Of a stretch of 64,000 bases of DNA, positions 24,393 through 38,069 are shown in pieces. Position numbers and translations under genes: made by a program. This DNA comes from Varanus komodoensis (Eukaryota > Chordata > Lepidosauria > Squamata > Varanidae), in assembly GCF_004798865.1 (NCBI RefSeq), contig NW_025335268.1, forward strand, positions 87,290,748 through 87,354,747, written 5' to 3'. The notes under the pieces are model-generated. The model saw only the letters and a program-made list of their open reading frames with translations. It did not search any database and was not told the DNA's origin. Numbering within the stretch: position 1 is the stretch's first letter; every line of letters starts with the position of its first letter.

Positions 24393-25977
24393 TGATCATA
24401 CTACCTCCCATACTAGTAAAATAGGTATATTCCCCAGGTCCATCACCATCTGCTGTATCATTTAAAATTATAACATCTCTCCTTCTTACAAATCTGGCTA
24501 AGAAGAACTCTGATAATTATCTAATATCCTTGGAATATTGAGAGAAACCACATTCTGGGTAAACACCTGGCTCCAGAATCTGATCATAATGTTTATGCAA
24601 GCTTAAATCATCAGTGCCTAGGTAAGCATTGAAATCGCCCACAATAATAAATACTGTGTCAGGGCATGACAGTCCAAGAGTTTCAATATAATTCTTAGCT
24701 TCTACCCCATTAGCAGTTATAAGTGATTTTCTTGAACAGGATGGTATATCAACATGAGACAAGTTTTCAGGAAAGTAACATAAACAGCAGTTACAATGGA
24801 ATTGCATGGGTTCATAGCTGTTGTGCTTGCCTCCAGCTTTGTGAAAATAAAGCTAATCCACCACCTTTTTTAGAAGAAATAGCTGGCAAAAAAGCATTTG
24901 TAACCATTAAGTGTTACAGGTTCACAGTGCCAAGTTTCTTGCAGCAAGATGAAGTCAAAGCATTCAGTGTAGTTCAGTAATTGTATGCTGTGCTGCTTTG
25001 AATGCTACCCTGCTATATTCCAAGCCAAGACTTTCATCTCAGTGTCCTTTAGGATTCAGTATTTTGTATTTCCACTCTGTTTAAGTGCTCTGATTTGCCT
25101 AACCCCCTCCCCCACTCCCATTCTTCATTTTTGTAGGGGCCTAGTCTGTGGTTTTTGTAGTGTTTCCTGTCCTAAGAGGGGGACTGCCCATTTCTAGAGT
25201 GACTAATGCCTGGTAGTTTAGCCAGAACTTTGCATTCTCATGGACTAAGTTGTGTCTGACTCTTTCATACTCTAAGAGTGGTGGACTTTGAAGCTTGGCA
25301 TCTATAGATTTAAAAGTTCCTGGGTTATCCTTTTTGCTATACATACAGACAAAACAATTGATTGGTGAGGGTGTTGATTAACAGGTGATTGCAGTATATA
25401 TTCTTGATTGTGCTGTTTCAATTTGAATCAACCTGGATTGTAACTTATCTAATTTAGTGATAAGACATTGTTCTTTATTGGGAAGTCTGGTGAAGGAGCT
25501 TATCAGTTTATCTTCTGATGTCAGCCAGTTAAATTAATCTGAAGCACAGTTTTCCTGGATTCACAGTTTTACTCCATGCTCCTATGGTTTGTTTTGATTC
25601 TTGGGTTATTTTTCTATAGTTTGCATGTCTCCTTTGGGTACCATTGCTGATTCTCTTCACCAGGTTCTGCCTTCTTTAGCACCTGAGAAAATGTTGGGTT
25701 TTGGTGAAGGACTTGATTCCTCATATTATCCCTTTTTGAGACAAGTAGAGGTTTATGACCATATTGTTGAAATGACAAAATGTGAGCATACCTTTCTGAA
25801 CCAGTTGAGTCTTCATTATTAGAGCTGGGATTTTGTAGCTACTAAAGGTTAGGAAAATTCGCTTAGAATATCCCTTGCTAATCATACCTTAGATTGCTTT
25901 TAGATCCATGTCCCCAGCAATGGGGTCTAATATAGTTCCAGGTTTTTCACCACAAAGATAGAGCCCCAGTTAGGAGT

Positions 25978-25989
25978 CCCCCCCCCCCC
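25978..25989. repeat. C12 homopolymer
   Basis: Twelve consecutive C. Likely unstable in length; no function inferred. Confidence 0.95.
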
Positions 25990-26449
25990 ATACGGAAATA
26001 GGCAAAGGACAATGTCACAAGATCTCAGCACTAAGCTGTTTGCATGAACAGGTGTGCTTGCTTCTTTAATTCTCTCTAAACTATTCAGCAACACATAATT
26101 AGGCATGCTCTGGCCCACAGCAGATTGTGTTGCTGGAGGTATAAGGCTATATTGGCGCTCGTAATCCAAAATGAACCAGCTTCTTAACAATGAAATCCAA
26201 ATACCCACATACAGTTTGGGCTGCCTGGTTAGTCAACACACAACACTCCTCTAACAGCAGTCTCTGCTTGGCAGTTTGAAGGAATATTAATTTTATTAGC
26301 TTTGTCCTTCATTTTAAGGCCAGGGAATGTTTGCTTGGCCACTTTTCCACACAAAGGAGTGAAACAGTCCTGTAGGGAGATTGCAGCTTCTTTGGAAAGC
26401 AAAACATAATTGCCCCTGCTACTCTGCCTGAGCCTTATCAGAACACCTG

Positions 26450-29400
26450 TGTCTTTTCACTCCTTGCATCCTCACTTCCCACAGTTAAGTCCAAACAGAC
26501 CATCCTCAAAAAGCATTTCTTCATAAAAGAGAACTTCAAATAGGTAGTCTTTCTTTTGTTTTCTTTTTGTTCTGGTACCTTCTAAGGAACCAATGGAACT
26601 TCCAAGGCACAGGAGAAGGAGTTTAGGAAATCCAAACAAACACATGCTGCTGTTCATGCCCTATTAAAATATATAATTTTAATGTGCCGGTGTTTACATG
26701 TGTGCATGCATATATGCATGAGACAAATGAAAGATAAACATGAAAAAAGAAAGATTAATCTTTTTGGGATCAAGCAGAGGAAAAATTCCTCAATTTTTCT
26801 TCTGTATGACAAATATAGCTTCAGTACTAGCCCAGGGAATACTTGCTAGCTGCTTGCAAAATAAATTGCTTTTCATCCAAAGTTTCCTTTCATTACATAT
26901 ACTTCAGTGAGAAAATCCCCTTTAAAAAATAATGATTCTTTTGGTGAATTGTAAAGAACTGAAACCTTTCAGAAGTCAATGTACTGAAGCTGACAACTTC
27001 TATTAGCAAGCAGGAGTGTATTATTATGAATCTTGTGTAGGAGTATTACTGCCAATCAGAGAAGATAATACTGAGCAAAGATACGTTCATATCTGACAGT
27101 AGAAAGTGTCCTCATATGTTCATATATGTGGGCATCTTCTAATGGAACACATTCCATTAACTGCAATTTGTAGAGAAGGAAATGAAGAGCACTGTACCAT
27201 GGACAACTGAGGGTACGGATCAAGGGCATTTCCATATTTGCTGCACTTCATTAGCTTGATTGGCATAAAAACCAAAAGGATGCTGCAAATGGCAGGCTGT
27301 AAAACTATTCCTCAAGTGGTGGTGGGTTTCCCTTGTATTAAATTGGAGTGTGACTGCTTTTTTTCTTTAATGAGATAGTTCATAATTTAAAAATAAAATA
27401 AACATGAACACATGTCCAAGGGTTAAAATCAGAAACACTGGAAAAATGCAGCATCTGTGCTTTATGAACTTCTAATCTTCTTAAACAGAGGAGATCCATT
27501 TTGAAGCTGCAACACACATGAAAGTATTTCAAGAATTAAGACTGTATTCCTAACTCATTTACTAGTGAGTAGTCCTTGCTGAATGTACTGAGATTTACAA
27601 GTTGACACAATGGGCTCCAAACTGCTTCTGCTTTAAAGTTAATCTGAAGGTACACTAGAAGTTGGCCTGTTTCTAACACTGCATATCCAGTGTGTACAAA
27701 CAGCAATGTAGCTTTTATAATAACATGAATTTAGTCCACCCTACTAAAAGAGCATAAGAAATACTTTGGGGCACTCTGCTGAATGTGTATATCATTGCAT
27801 ATGACAAGCGGGTTAATTGAAATGAAGGAAAATGTGACCCTCAGCTAGAATTTCTCCTTAAGGGTACTGAGTTTAATGTTATTATTACTGTGTTCTGAAA
27901 CATTCTGTGGGAAAGCATAGCGATGAGCTAAACTTAGGTCTTAACTGCAGAAACACAGAATGATGTGGATTAAACATGACTAAAACTTGCCGCAAGAAAT
28001 CTTTCCTGGGAAATTCTTGTAGCTCTTGCAAATATTTCTGAAGTATTATAACAGCATTAAGTTTCCAGCTTAGAGGAAAGTGAATGTACCACAATATAGC
28101 AGTTGAATGGGCCCAATAAAATCACATCCGTTGGGCTAACCTGCCACTAGTGTTGCTATATGGCAGAATTTCGGAACCATATTTTATAGACTGCAGGGTG
28201 ATTTTCACATACCTTTTATGGTGTAGAACCAAGTATATCTGGATCTTAATTCCATATTTATTAATATTGCAGGCTAAAAAGGGCTCTGTTGTTTATTTTC
28301 TTCCTATTGGCCTGTAAACTGTCAATCCTTGAGGGTATATATGAAATACACTCAGCCCCTTTGACTAACTGCACTGAAATGTCTTACAACAACACATATG
28401 AGTTGTTGTTCATTTTTAAACCAATGTTTTTTTTAAAAAATACCTTAAATCAGATTTTCAAATGTTGTCAGAAAAATTGCCAGGCTTTTCCATTAAAAAC
28501 TACCTATGTTAGTCACGAGGAACATAAAAGCAGTGTCATTTAAACCCTGAGCTTCATGGTTTTTCTCCTGGAGAGTCTGAATTCTTTAAGCATTTGATTG
28601 TGTGCATTTCCTATGAAAGTGTAATATTTAGGATGAAAAATGTAACATACAGTTTTTAGAAGAGATTCCAAATTTAGCTTACTCTAAATACAAACAATTC
28701 TGGGAAATTAAAAAAAACTTTTTCTAACAGTAGGAGTGGAATATAGAATCCAGGAAGACTAATATTTATTTATTTACATGTATTTATAGGCCACCTATAA
28801 TTGTCGAGGCCTTCCTGCCAAGGCCATATTAAATGTAATGAATTGTGCTTATTGTAAATGTGACATACATAAAAGCAATTAGCTGGAACAGATGACAAAA
28901 ATATTATTGCAAACAGAATATGTTAAAAGTACAAGAAAACCCAATTTCTTTATTTCCTGCACTTTTAATGTAGGTTCTTTACACAATTGGTTTTATATCA
29001 GCTTTTATTCTTATTGAGCATTGTAAAGTAGGACAATATCCCCACCTCTGTACATTATTACTTCATTACTATATCTGACCAGAATTGTTTTCATCTACTC
29101 TAGTCGTACAGAACTGCACTTTAATAACTTTCTGGGCCTGTGGACACATTTGGGAACTTAAGAAACTATGATGGGAACCACTGCAACTTGGCTCCCATGC
29201 AGGATGTGGCTGATGCATACTGGTTACCATGGGAAGCTGGCTAGTCAAAAGACCCTATAAATTGGGTGCTGGTAGACAAGAGCTCTGTACTCCGAAGCCC
29301 GCTTGGCATCACAGAAGCACAACAAAAATACCCATTTAAGGTTTCATTAAACGCCTCAGTTACATGCTATGTAATTAAAATAACCTGCAGCTTGAAACTA

Positions 29401-32400
29401 AAATGGCACAATCCAGAATTCCTGCCACTACCTCATTCTCTTGCATGTGTAGTCAAGGCCTTAGTTCGGCATGAGACTGTTTACCTGGGCCAGCTCCACC
29501 ATTAGGTGAAATGAGATGTTGCATTAAGCTGAGTGAGATGGCTGCTTCAGGAAGCATATTTTTGATGTCATGAAAAGGCTGCAGATTATTATTCAATTTG
29601 TTTTTATTGTATGTTTATGCCTAGGGAGAGGTGTTTGTGTGATTTTCTGCCTCAGAGACCACCATAATTTGGCTGACCTTCAAGAGTATGGATCTTGCTT
29701 GGGAGTAGGGCTCCATTTGTATTCAGCCTCAGGCAGTAAGAAACCACTCTGGCATTCTTGACTTATAAAGATACATATATTATAACAATGGTGGGAATAC
29801 CACTGCAGCATTTTTAGTGCTCAAAAAAATCATCTGCATGCAGTCTGAAAGAGCAATACCATCACAGTAAAGGAAAAAAAATATGAAACTGACAGTAGTA
29901 CCTGAGTCTGATCAGAGTATGGTAGCCTAGTCATGCCCCTGCAATCTCTGCTGGGTTACATGCTCAGCATGAGTCACTGCCAGTAACATTCAAGCCCCAA
30001 ACTGTAGCTACAATAAGAATTTCACTCAATTGTAAAATTTAACAGACAGTAAATGTTCTGTGCCCTGGCAGCGAACTATGGATTTCTTTCACTGCCTTTC
30101 CACAAAAAGAAACCTTTCTTTCTTCCTCTTCCAGAGCAGAGCCATTGTTCCCATTGATAGAGATGAGCTCCTTCCAGTGAAGTCAGGAGTCAAAATATGT
30201 GCTCATTGTCTTCTTTGATGTTCCCACATTTCAACTCTACTTTGGCTAGAGAAGCTATGGCACAGTACCTTCTCTATTTGGCATGATACCATCTTTATTT
30301 CATCATAGGAAGTCCCAATGCTTTTTAAGTTCGGCATGAGAGAGAACAGAGCAGCACCTAATATTGCTTAGGGCTTTTAAAAAATGGCTTTTCCTTATGA
30401 TCACTATTTAAAGCATTTGGAAAACCCCAAAGGAAATCAAATCTGGATAGGTGCTGCTTCAACCTCCACTGCAGTGTCTCTTCCTGCCTCTCCAGCTTCT
30501 CAGATTGCTAAAAATGCAGATAAGGAGCACCTGCTGAGATCAGCCTTGCGGGGAGCATGGGAGGGCTACAAAGTTAGCTGTTGATGTCAGGGCCCCTCTC
30601 CGAATATTCCATGAGTGAGGCGGTGCAATTTCACCATAAAGACTTTCTTGGGAAGCATGCAGAATCTAACAAGAGACAGCCAGCATGCGAGGATGCTGGT
30701 AGCTTACAGAATCCAAACTCACTCACTTTTCTACTCCTTCTTTCTCAAGCGCGCGCGCGCGCACACACACACACACTTTTTGTTCCAAAACTTCCTCTCT
30801 TTTCACAGCTTGTCCCCTTCAGCTGGCTCAATAAGGATGAATAAGAATGAATCCTACTTCTCCGGACACTTCTTAGCCTGCTCCTAGCTTTGGGACTCTT
30901 AGCTCACACACTGGGCATCATCACCAGAACAACATGGGGAGACCAACACACTTTCTTTTGCACATCGAAGACTCTGGTCTGGTAATATCCCAGGGCAATG
31001 TACCTAGAAAGTCTGTTCACAGAAACCTGATTGGAATGCCATGACATTACAATTGGAAGTCATGATCACACTAGCTGTTCACTTCTTGCTGTAGACTGAC
31101 TACGGAATCCTGTGTCCAGTATTTGTAAGTTCAAGTATGTGCAACTGCAAAACAGGGTAATATCAGAAACTACTTGGCATGAAAGTTAGAAAGATACAGT
31201 TCTATGTTTCCTAGGCATAACTTTCAAGAGCATACCCTAATCTCCTGGAAAATGGTTTCCATGTTCCAATGAATTTAATTCTAAGTTAAGCCTAGTGATT
31301 AACAGAGAGAGCTTCTAAAATGAAAACAGAATCGTATCAGGTTATGATCTTATCAAAAGCAGAGTCTTATCCTGCTGATAATATCTGACATCTTCAAGGC
31401 CACTAATATTCTTGCAAGCTGCCAGACAAGTTGGGGAAGTTTGATATAGAGAGACCATTTAATAAGTCATATCTTCGTTGTGATTTCTAGAGGAGCGCTC
31501 ATATATCTTCCCTTTACCTTTACTGGAGAAATACACCCCTCCTTCATCGAAGTTTCACAGTTGTCACATATTGCATTTTTGCATCATTAACACACATTCC
31601 AGATAGCAGGTGGTGCCACTATGTAAAGGTTGGGGAAGGTTCCTCTAAGGTGCCATAGCAGTTGGTCTCCTTTTGGAAAATTAAATGTTCATTACTCTCT
31701 TCCCTGATTTATATATGTTCCCAATACTCTTGAGATTTCCATTATCTGTCATTCAGGTTGGCACTGGAGAGATAACTCAGTCAATCTTGAAGTTGTCATC
31801 ATTAATTCATAAAATAAAACCTGTTGATTGTTAAAGAAATGAGTATCTTTTCTCATTGTCCTCATCATCAGTACATTAATAATAACCAACTGGCAAGTCA
31901 GATACAGTGCAATTTCAAAAATCATTTAATTATTTTTGAATCAGTTCTTAAATTTGTGTATTTTTTCCCTCAGGCTAAATATCTATATGCTTTGGTTAAA
32001 CTAGTTGCCCTTGCCATTCTAGAGATAATAGTAACAATCCCTGGATGAGCCAGATTGTTGGTATTTAGAAAAAACAGGTAAATATTCATATTTTAATATA
32101 TACATAGCAAAAAATATAAGATGCACCTATCTGAATAGCAATTTAAAAGTGTAGTTTTGGATGTTTCCATAGAAACTGTAGAGTTAGTCACAGTAGGTAA
32201 TCAACTGTTATAGATCCTACAATAACGCAGAAGGAAGATATCTATACCTAGTTCTCTACAATATTTTCATTACAGGTTTTCTCATGCAATTTTTTTAAAG
32301 ATAAATATTCTGTTAGGTTAAGTTGCTCAGAAGACTCCTACAAATGACAACAAACAGCCAAAGTATCCGACAACAACATATGCAACAGGGTCTCCAAAGG

Positions 32401-34220
32401 GATGTTTTGTTTAAAATGTATATAATTTAAATCTGGAGGTTTTTAGTCCACTCACGTATACATATGAAAATGCAGGCCCAGTTCCAAATGCTATCTCTAT
32501 TTCTTTAGAAATAAAAGCCAGGTTTCACAGCTTGCTTTCAATGTAACAACAGTGTCTTTGCAGCCAATTCTTTTAGGTAAATTGCTTTATTACATCTGAA
32601 AAGATTCTGCATTGCAATAAAATAGGTCAAGCAGCAATTTATTTGGTTATTTCTGACCATGCTATGGGTAACAAGATGCATCTAACAGTTGCCTCAGGAG
32701 GACAACCACATGGGCCTGGTGTACATGATACCACAGCAGGGTATCCATAGCTTCGGGTTCACGTTAAATGGCATCATGGTGTGCTCTTTCAGGCAAAAAA
32801 GAAAAAAATTCTGCAGTATTTTGAAGATGATCTCCCCGGTTCATCTGATGGAACCTGACAGTTTAAAGGATCCCACTTGCATATTTTTATGGTTCCCTAT
32901 GCAACCTTTCACATCCAGCTATCACTACTTTTAACTGAAAGCTAAAGGCATACAAAAGTAACAACTAACAGATCTGATGGCTCCTAAGCCTTTTAGGATG
33001 GACCAGATGCTTTAACCATTATATCTTTCTAGGACCCAAAAGGTGAAGAGACAGAGAAATGCCGGACTCCTCTATTTTGTGAGTAATGGGCACTGAAGGC
33101 TTTTCTTCATAAGGTGTTTATTGTGTGCTTGTCATCCCCTGCTCAAAGCAGTTTACAGTTTCTTTCAAAGAGGACATGCCTCTCCAAGTTTTGCTTCTGT
33201 TTTCTAACAGCACTTTTTGAGCAGGGAAAATGGAGTATTATTTTTGAAAGTGGAAGTCTGTACTCATTTTATACTATATTTGTGTTATTTTGCTATATCG
33301 CAATGTCACCTAGAGGTTGTGTAGCAGAAAAGCTGGAAAGGAAATGCTCTCTGCATTGTGCTTGGATCTCAGCTGTGTGGCAAAGCTGAAAGCAGACACA
33401 GCCTTTTGTGAGAACCCTGTCTGGCTTTTCCAAACAAGGCACTGCTGTGGCATATTTATTGCTCATGCACTCGCATTTCATGTGTGATCCAGACGACTTC
33501 ATCTATTTGTAATCCACCCATATTTTCCCAGCAGTTCTCCTGACTTTTTTCCTTAACGCAGAAAATCTGTTAAGGAGAGGAAGAGCTTCGCTGGTGTGGA
33601 CAGGGAAATGCCAAATGGAATTTGGATGGAGGAGTTGTCACTGAGGAAAGTGGATGACACCCTCCTAAGGTGCTTCCAGATGGTTTTCACCACTGCTGTT
33701 AAAAGGCAATTGTTCCTTATTCCCTCTTTAATGGCAATTCTGTGCTGAGAAGAAAGACAGGCAATGTGGTGGGGAAGTATGACAAAGGAAAGATGACTTT
33801 GTCTGGACCTTTCCCCACTAAAATTCTTTGAATGAGGCAAGACAATTTCAAAAGAAAGCCTTGTTGGGGAGCATCTTGGGAATTATTTTTCCACTATACA
33901 AAACTGCTATTACCCTTACAGTTGGTATATCCAGTTTTGGAAACACTCCATGAAGGAATTATGAGGTTGTGGAAGTGAAGCTCCAAATGATACAGCTAGA
34001 TGTTCTTCCCTATTGTGTTTTATTATTGTGTTCATACAGTAAATTATTCATGAAAATCAATCGGAAGCTTTGTGCTTGCCTCAGTCTTGACATCTCTTAT
34101 AACATGGAGGAAACCTCTGCATAATAAAATAAATAGTACCTGATAGCACCTTTCTGTGGAGATAACTGTAATCATGGGGGGAAAAGTGTATTCTTCCAGT
34201 ATGCACCTTAATTTGTTATT
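26450..34220. other. Long stretch without a recognised gene
   Basis: AT-rich non-coding sequence. A weak LINE-tail-like patch occurs at 28,757-28,830 ('atttatttatttacatg', 'ataggccacctataattg', minus orientation). The rest has no supported feature apart from the alternating GC/CA tract listed separately. Confidence 0.5.
30749..30776. repeat. Alternating purine-pyrimidine tract, (GC)7 then (AC)7
   Basis: A strict alternation of 28 bases, GC repeats followed by AC repeats. Such tracts are the classic sequence for left-handed Z-DNA and are length-unstable. It lies in no recognised element. Confidence 0.95.
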
Positions 34221-34223
34221 ACA

Positions 34224-34313
34224 TGCAGTGCAATCTTAAGCATGCTTATTCAGAAAAGTCTCATGGAGTGAGTTCAGTAGGACTTACTGCTAGGTAAGTG
34301 TGTATACTGTGTG
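34224..34313. repeat. High-copy sauropsid palindromic repeat
   Basis: The left part is 'gtgcaatcttaagcatgctt' and 'attcagaaaagtctcatgga'; the right part 'aggacttactgctaggtaag' and 'tgtgtatactg' is roughly its inverse. The pattern 'tgcaatcctatgcatgtttactcagaagtaagtccca...' is common in reptile genomes. Superfamily not assigned. Confidence 0.6.
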
Positions 34314-34789
34314 TATGGCAGAGGATAGCAGCCTAAATAATAATTACTCTTGTAAAGGCGGCTACTACTCACCAAGTGTAGGACATGCTCTGTCATATGC
34401 TGATTGACACAATGAATATAATATAATTATATTTTGTTGAACTGTTTAATACTTATGTATTGTGACCTTATTATGGATTGCTTATTGCAATAATATATAA
34501 TAGGCATAGATATATAGCTATTGCAAATTGCTTTTTATGTTACTGTTATATTTTGAGGCATACTGCCTTGATCTTTTTTTATGGAAAGGAAATATACAGT
34601 TAACATTGATACTGAGACTGGCATAGATAGTGCTTTCTTCACCATCAACACATACCAACATATCCATATTGGTATATTTCAGCTTCAAAGATCACAACCA
34701 GTATTGCAACCAAATTGAACAAGAGCTGAAACCAATAATGAGTTTATAGATACAACTGTTAGAAAACATGGCAGGCTATTTAATTCTCA

Positions 34790-34915
34790 TGTAGGGTTGG
34801 AAGCCTTCTGGCCCTCCAGATGTTGCAATACTATAACACTCATCATCTTGGTCATACTGGCTAGAGCTGGTAGGAGTTAGAATCCAACAACATCTGGAAG
34901 GTCACAGGCTCACTG
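34790..34915. mobile_element. Palindromic MITE-like repeat, both ends visible
   Basis: The left end 'ctggccctccagatgttgca' and the right end 'ccaacaacatctggaaggtc' are inverted copies of each other, with the 'catcatcttggtcatactgg' centre between. This is the best preserved of several copies in the window (also near 0.85, 1.5, 39.0 and 45.6 kb). No protein is encoded. The target duplication is not clear. Confidence 0.7.
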
Positions 34916-35743
34916 AACTCTTTTCATATAGAACCAATCCTCAGTGAATTGAATTGGGTTACAGCAACAGATCTTTGTGAGTTGAGGAAAAGAAGAAAAG
35001 GCCAAATGTAAAATCTGAGAGGAATTAGGAAATGAGAAGAGAAAATAGACCAAAAAAGAGTCCAAAGGGAACCGTGCAAGCAGGATATTCAATTTTATTT
35101 CTAATAACCAGAAGAATCTTTGGCTGTAGATCTTTCAATATAGGGTGGACTGGGGCGGGGGGTGGGGTAGATTTTCATTTTGGAGTGGGGCAGGGTTTGA
35201 GAGGTCAATTAATGGAAGATTATCTTTTGGGCTGGGTCAACCAGTTTCCCTTGAAAGCTCAAGGTATTCAATATCTGACACTGGAATATAACTTCAAAAG
35301 ATTTTTAAATAGCTTTTCTGTAATTGCCATTCTATCCTCCTGGCCTCACCAGTTATTCCAGCAACCACTGCAACAGTCTGTTCCCTTTTCTTACCTATGA
35401 CCTCTTCCTGGTCTGTTGCATCCTGAGGCAGGTTCTCCCTTTCCCCTCCAGCATGTACCTTCATGTTTGTGGGACTTTGTAGCTGCCCCAGACCCAACAG
35501 AATGTATGGAAATTTAATGAAAAGAGTTTCATCACAATTATACCCTTTCACTGTCTCCATTTCCAAAAGTCAGCAAGCAGACAGACACATCACTCTGCCA
35601 GTAGGAATGAAGTAAGCAATGACATGGGTGTTGCTAGAAAGCAGAGGGCAAGAAAAAGAAGGCTAGTAGCAACTTTTGCAGGTACTCTAGCCAGGGGTTC
35701 TACGATGTTTCACAATAACAATGTTAGCAATGGGTCTAGGCCA

Positions 35744-35800
35744 GCGATTCCCAAACTGGGGCATGCAAGTCCCCAGGGGTATGAACCAGGATGTTTAGGA
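35744..35800 (+). mobile_element. hAT-like MITE end, partial
   Basis: The words 'cagcgattcccaaactgggg' and 'aagtccccaggggtatgaa' resemble one terminus of hAT elements of the 'cagtggttcccaaacttgggg' type. A matching inverted terminus was not found downstream, so this is probably one end of a truncated copy. Confidence 0.45.
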
Positions 35801-35829
35801 GTATGCCAAAAAAAGAAAGAAAGAAAAAA

Positions 35830-38065
35830 CAGAATGGTAGAAAACTCTTTTGAGTTTTGCATGTGTATGCACTGCCTGTTCACATTATTATCCCATGACC
35901 TTTTAATCCCATTGTTGGGATATTTATTTACAGTTACAACATACAAATTTGAAATAACAACAACTAGATTAATTACAAACATTTTGCTAATATAAAGGGT
36001 TCAGTTTATGGAAATGGGCTGCCAAATGCAAGTGCCACAATTGTAAGATTATACCATGGTTTTTCCTGTCATGGAAACCCGCCCCATTTAAGGAACAGTA
36101 TAAAGTTAGTAGCATTGTTTCCTTGTTGTTTTTAAACTGGTATGACCTTTTCATGTTGTTGTTGTCTTAAATTCATCTACAATTATGCATAATAGACAGC
36201 TGAAAATCAGCATGCCTTTATGGCAATTATAAAAGACAATTAGCAAAGGCCTTTTGGGGATTGTTTGGAACCAATTCCTTTCATGTGATCTTCGCAATGC
36301 TAGAATGCAGGCCTTTGTTTGCAGAACTATCCCATGGATATAATCAGTGTTCATGGTTCCTTCAAAAACACACTGGAGATAGCAAGTTGCTTGATTCAAT
36401 GGTTACACCCCAATTTGCCACCCCAATACAGTCAGCCAGGAATAGCAACCAGTCATAGGAATGTTTGTCTTATGCAGCTCCATGCATGCTCACTGAGGGG
36501 GAGAACAGGATGAGGCTCACTGACTACAACCTATATGACTACATGAAATAAAATAAGAACCTGGATCCTGATGTGCCGACCGGCCAAATCCCTGACAGCC
36601 CTAAAGTACTTGGCATTAGAGAAGAGGGTCCGTCATTCATGCAGCCTTCTTTTATTATTATTGCAATTTCAACTAAGCAAAATCACACTCAAGAATAACA
36701 AGGGAAATATATAACTATATGCATGCAGATATGTATAACTCAGAACCCTAATGTCGCAGGGTTCTTTATATGCATGGGCCCTTTGCTCACTATTATGGAA
36801 TGCAATCACCGGAGGGCACAGGTAGCAGGTGTGTCACCACTGGGGGCTGACCTTAGCCGGTGAGTGCAATCCCCTCACCTATTCACTGGAAGTGTGTAGG
36901 ATTGATAGGAAATAGCATGTCTCTGACAAGTGCACTTGCAATATACATGCTCTTGCAAAACCATGTTTGCTACATTCAGACTTCATGTTTTCAGTGCAGA
37001 CCAAGTATGGGCAGCTACAGAAGGTCCAGGGACTAGTTTTCCCACCTGCTGGATGCTCTGTGGGCCACATGTGCACTTCCTTGTAGGCACCCCTAAAAAG
37101 CGACATGCAAAATGTGGCCTTTTGGTGCTGCATAGCGGCTTCACTAAAAGGAGAAGATTCAGCTTGCCAACAAGATAAGCTTGACCCTTTCATTGCTCTA
37201 GCCTTGCAGATGCTCATTTTTTTCTGGGATAATTTGTTTCTTACTGTGTAGGGAAGATGGGATCTTAGGAAAGACTGAAAATTGCAGGGGTTCTTGCCAT
37301 CCATTGCCCATTTGTTGCCCATCCTTGGTGCAACTGATGTTTTAAGTGCCCATCCAAAAAATTGATGTATGAATCCTGCAGAGATGTAATTCAGTCCTTG
37401 TCTTCCAGTACTCCACCGTTCATGAAAGTAGGCCCATCACAGGACAGAAGAAACTTGTTTGAATGTTGGTTACAGTAAATAGCAGCAGTGGATGGTGCTA
37501 ATGGCAATGCATTCCTGAAAGCTTCCTACATTTTCAAGGCAGCATTAAGGCCTCTGTGCTCCATCTTGTGCCTTGTAACTCACCTGAGGCATGCAGTAAA
37601 CCTTCAGAAAAGCGCAGCCTGTCATATCTTGTTGCTCAATGCTAAACTGCTCATTATAAATAAACATGTTCCTAATAATAGTGACCTGTCTCTTCATGAC
37701 TTGACTCACTGGAGTTGTTCAGAATTAGAAATAAGACTTTCAAATGAAGGAACCAGAGTGGTAACAGAAATGAAACATGAAAAGAGCACGTTAGGGTGGG
37801 GGTACAGCAAACTGCATCTGACACTGTTAGCCACATGTCTAATGGGGTTGTTATATCAGATGTGCTGTGCTTTGGAGTCCCACTCTGCATTCTATCTGCT
37901 TGCCAGAAGAGAACGTGACTACTGGCTCCAGTTACACATTACATTGACATTGAGTCACACTTCGGCATCGAAAGCAGTTATTGATGTTTTCATATTGGCA
38001 GGGGAAGGAGCTCAGAAAGATGTCAAAATGCAAAGGAATTGTCTTGAGAATCGAGAGCAGGCATC
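35830..38065. other. No gene recognised; two longish ORFs of unknown worth
   Basis: A 198-codon frame on the plus strand (37,488-38,084) and a 147-codon frame on the minus strand (36,879-37,322) are the longest outside the CpG island. Neither shows a domain, transposon protein motif or splice context I know. With this much sequence one such frame by chance is not surprising. Both are left unannotated as genes. Confidence 0.5.
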
Positions 38066-38069
38066 ATGT

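Larger units (their letters stand above)
21022..25900 (-). mobile_element. Long APE-type LINE (endonuclease-reverse transcriptase), decayed
   Basis: Read on the minus strand, the parts fall in the order expected of a non-LTR retrotransposon. MKVLAWNIAG near 25,050 and FDFILLQETWH near 24,940 open the apurinic endonuclease, and VFIIVGDFNAYLG near 24,640 is its GDFN block. WNTAVVVPIFKRG and ICKLYARHLYNKLID (23,030-23,160) begin the reverse transcriptase; FIDLTAFDSI near 22,870 and KQGWI near 22,735 follow. A C-terminal region (DWYRTLNFWLQLHLILTGLL, near 21,800) comes next, and the 3' end is 'ggaaataaagattgacctt' near 21,022. Stops and frame changes are frequent. A possible ORF1 lies upstream of 25,100; the 5' limit is unclear and could reach about 26,450. 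The clade is not settled. Confidence 0.75.

Noticed and set aside
29220-29300. TATA-like 'ctataaattgggtgctggt' that might mark an LTR or promoter
   Set aside because: No inverted TG...CA ends, second LTR, primer site or CpG island was found; AT-rich DNA yields such words often.
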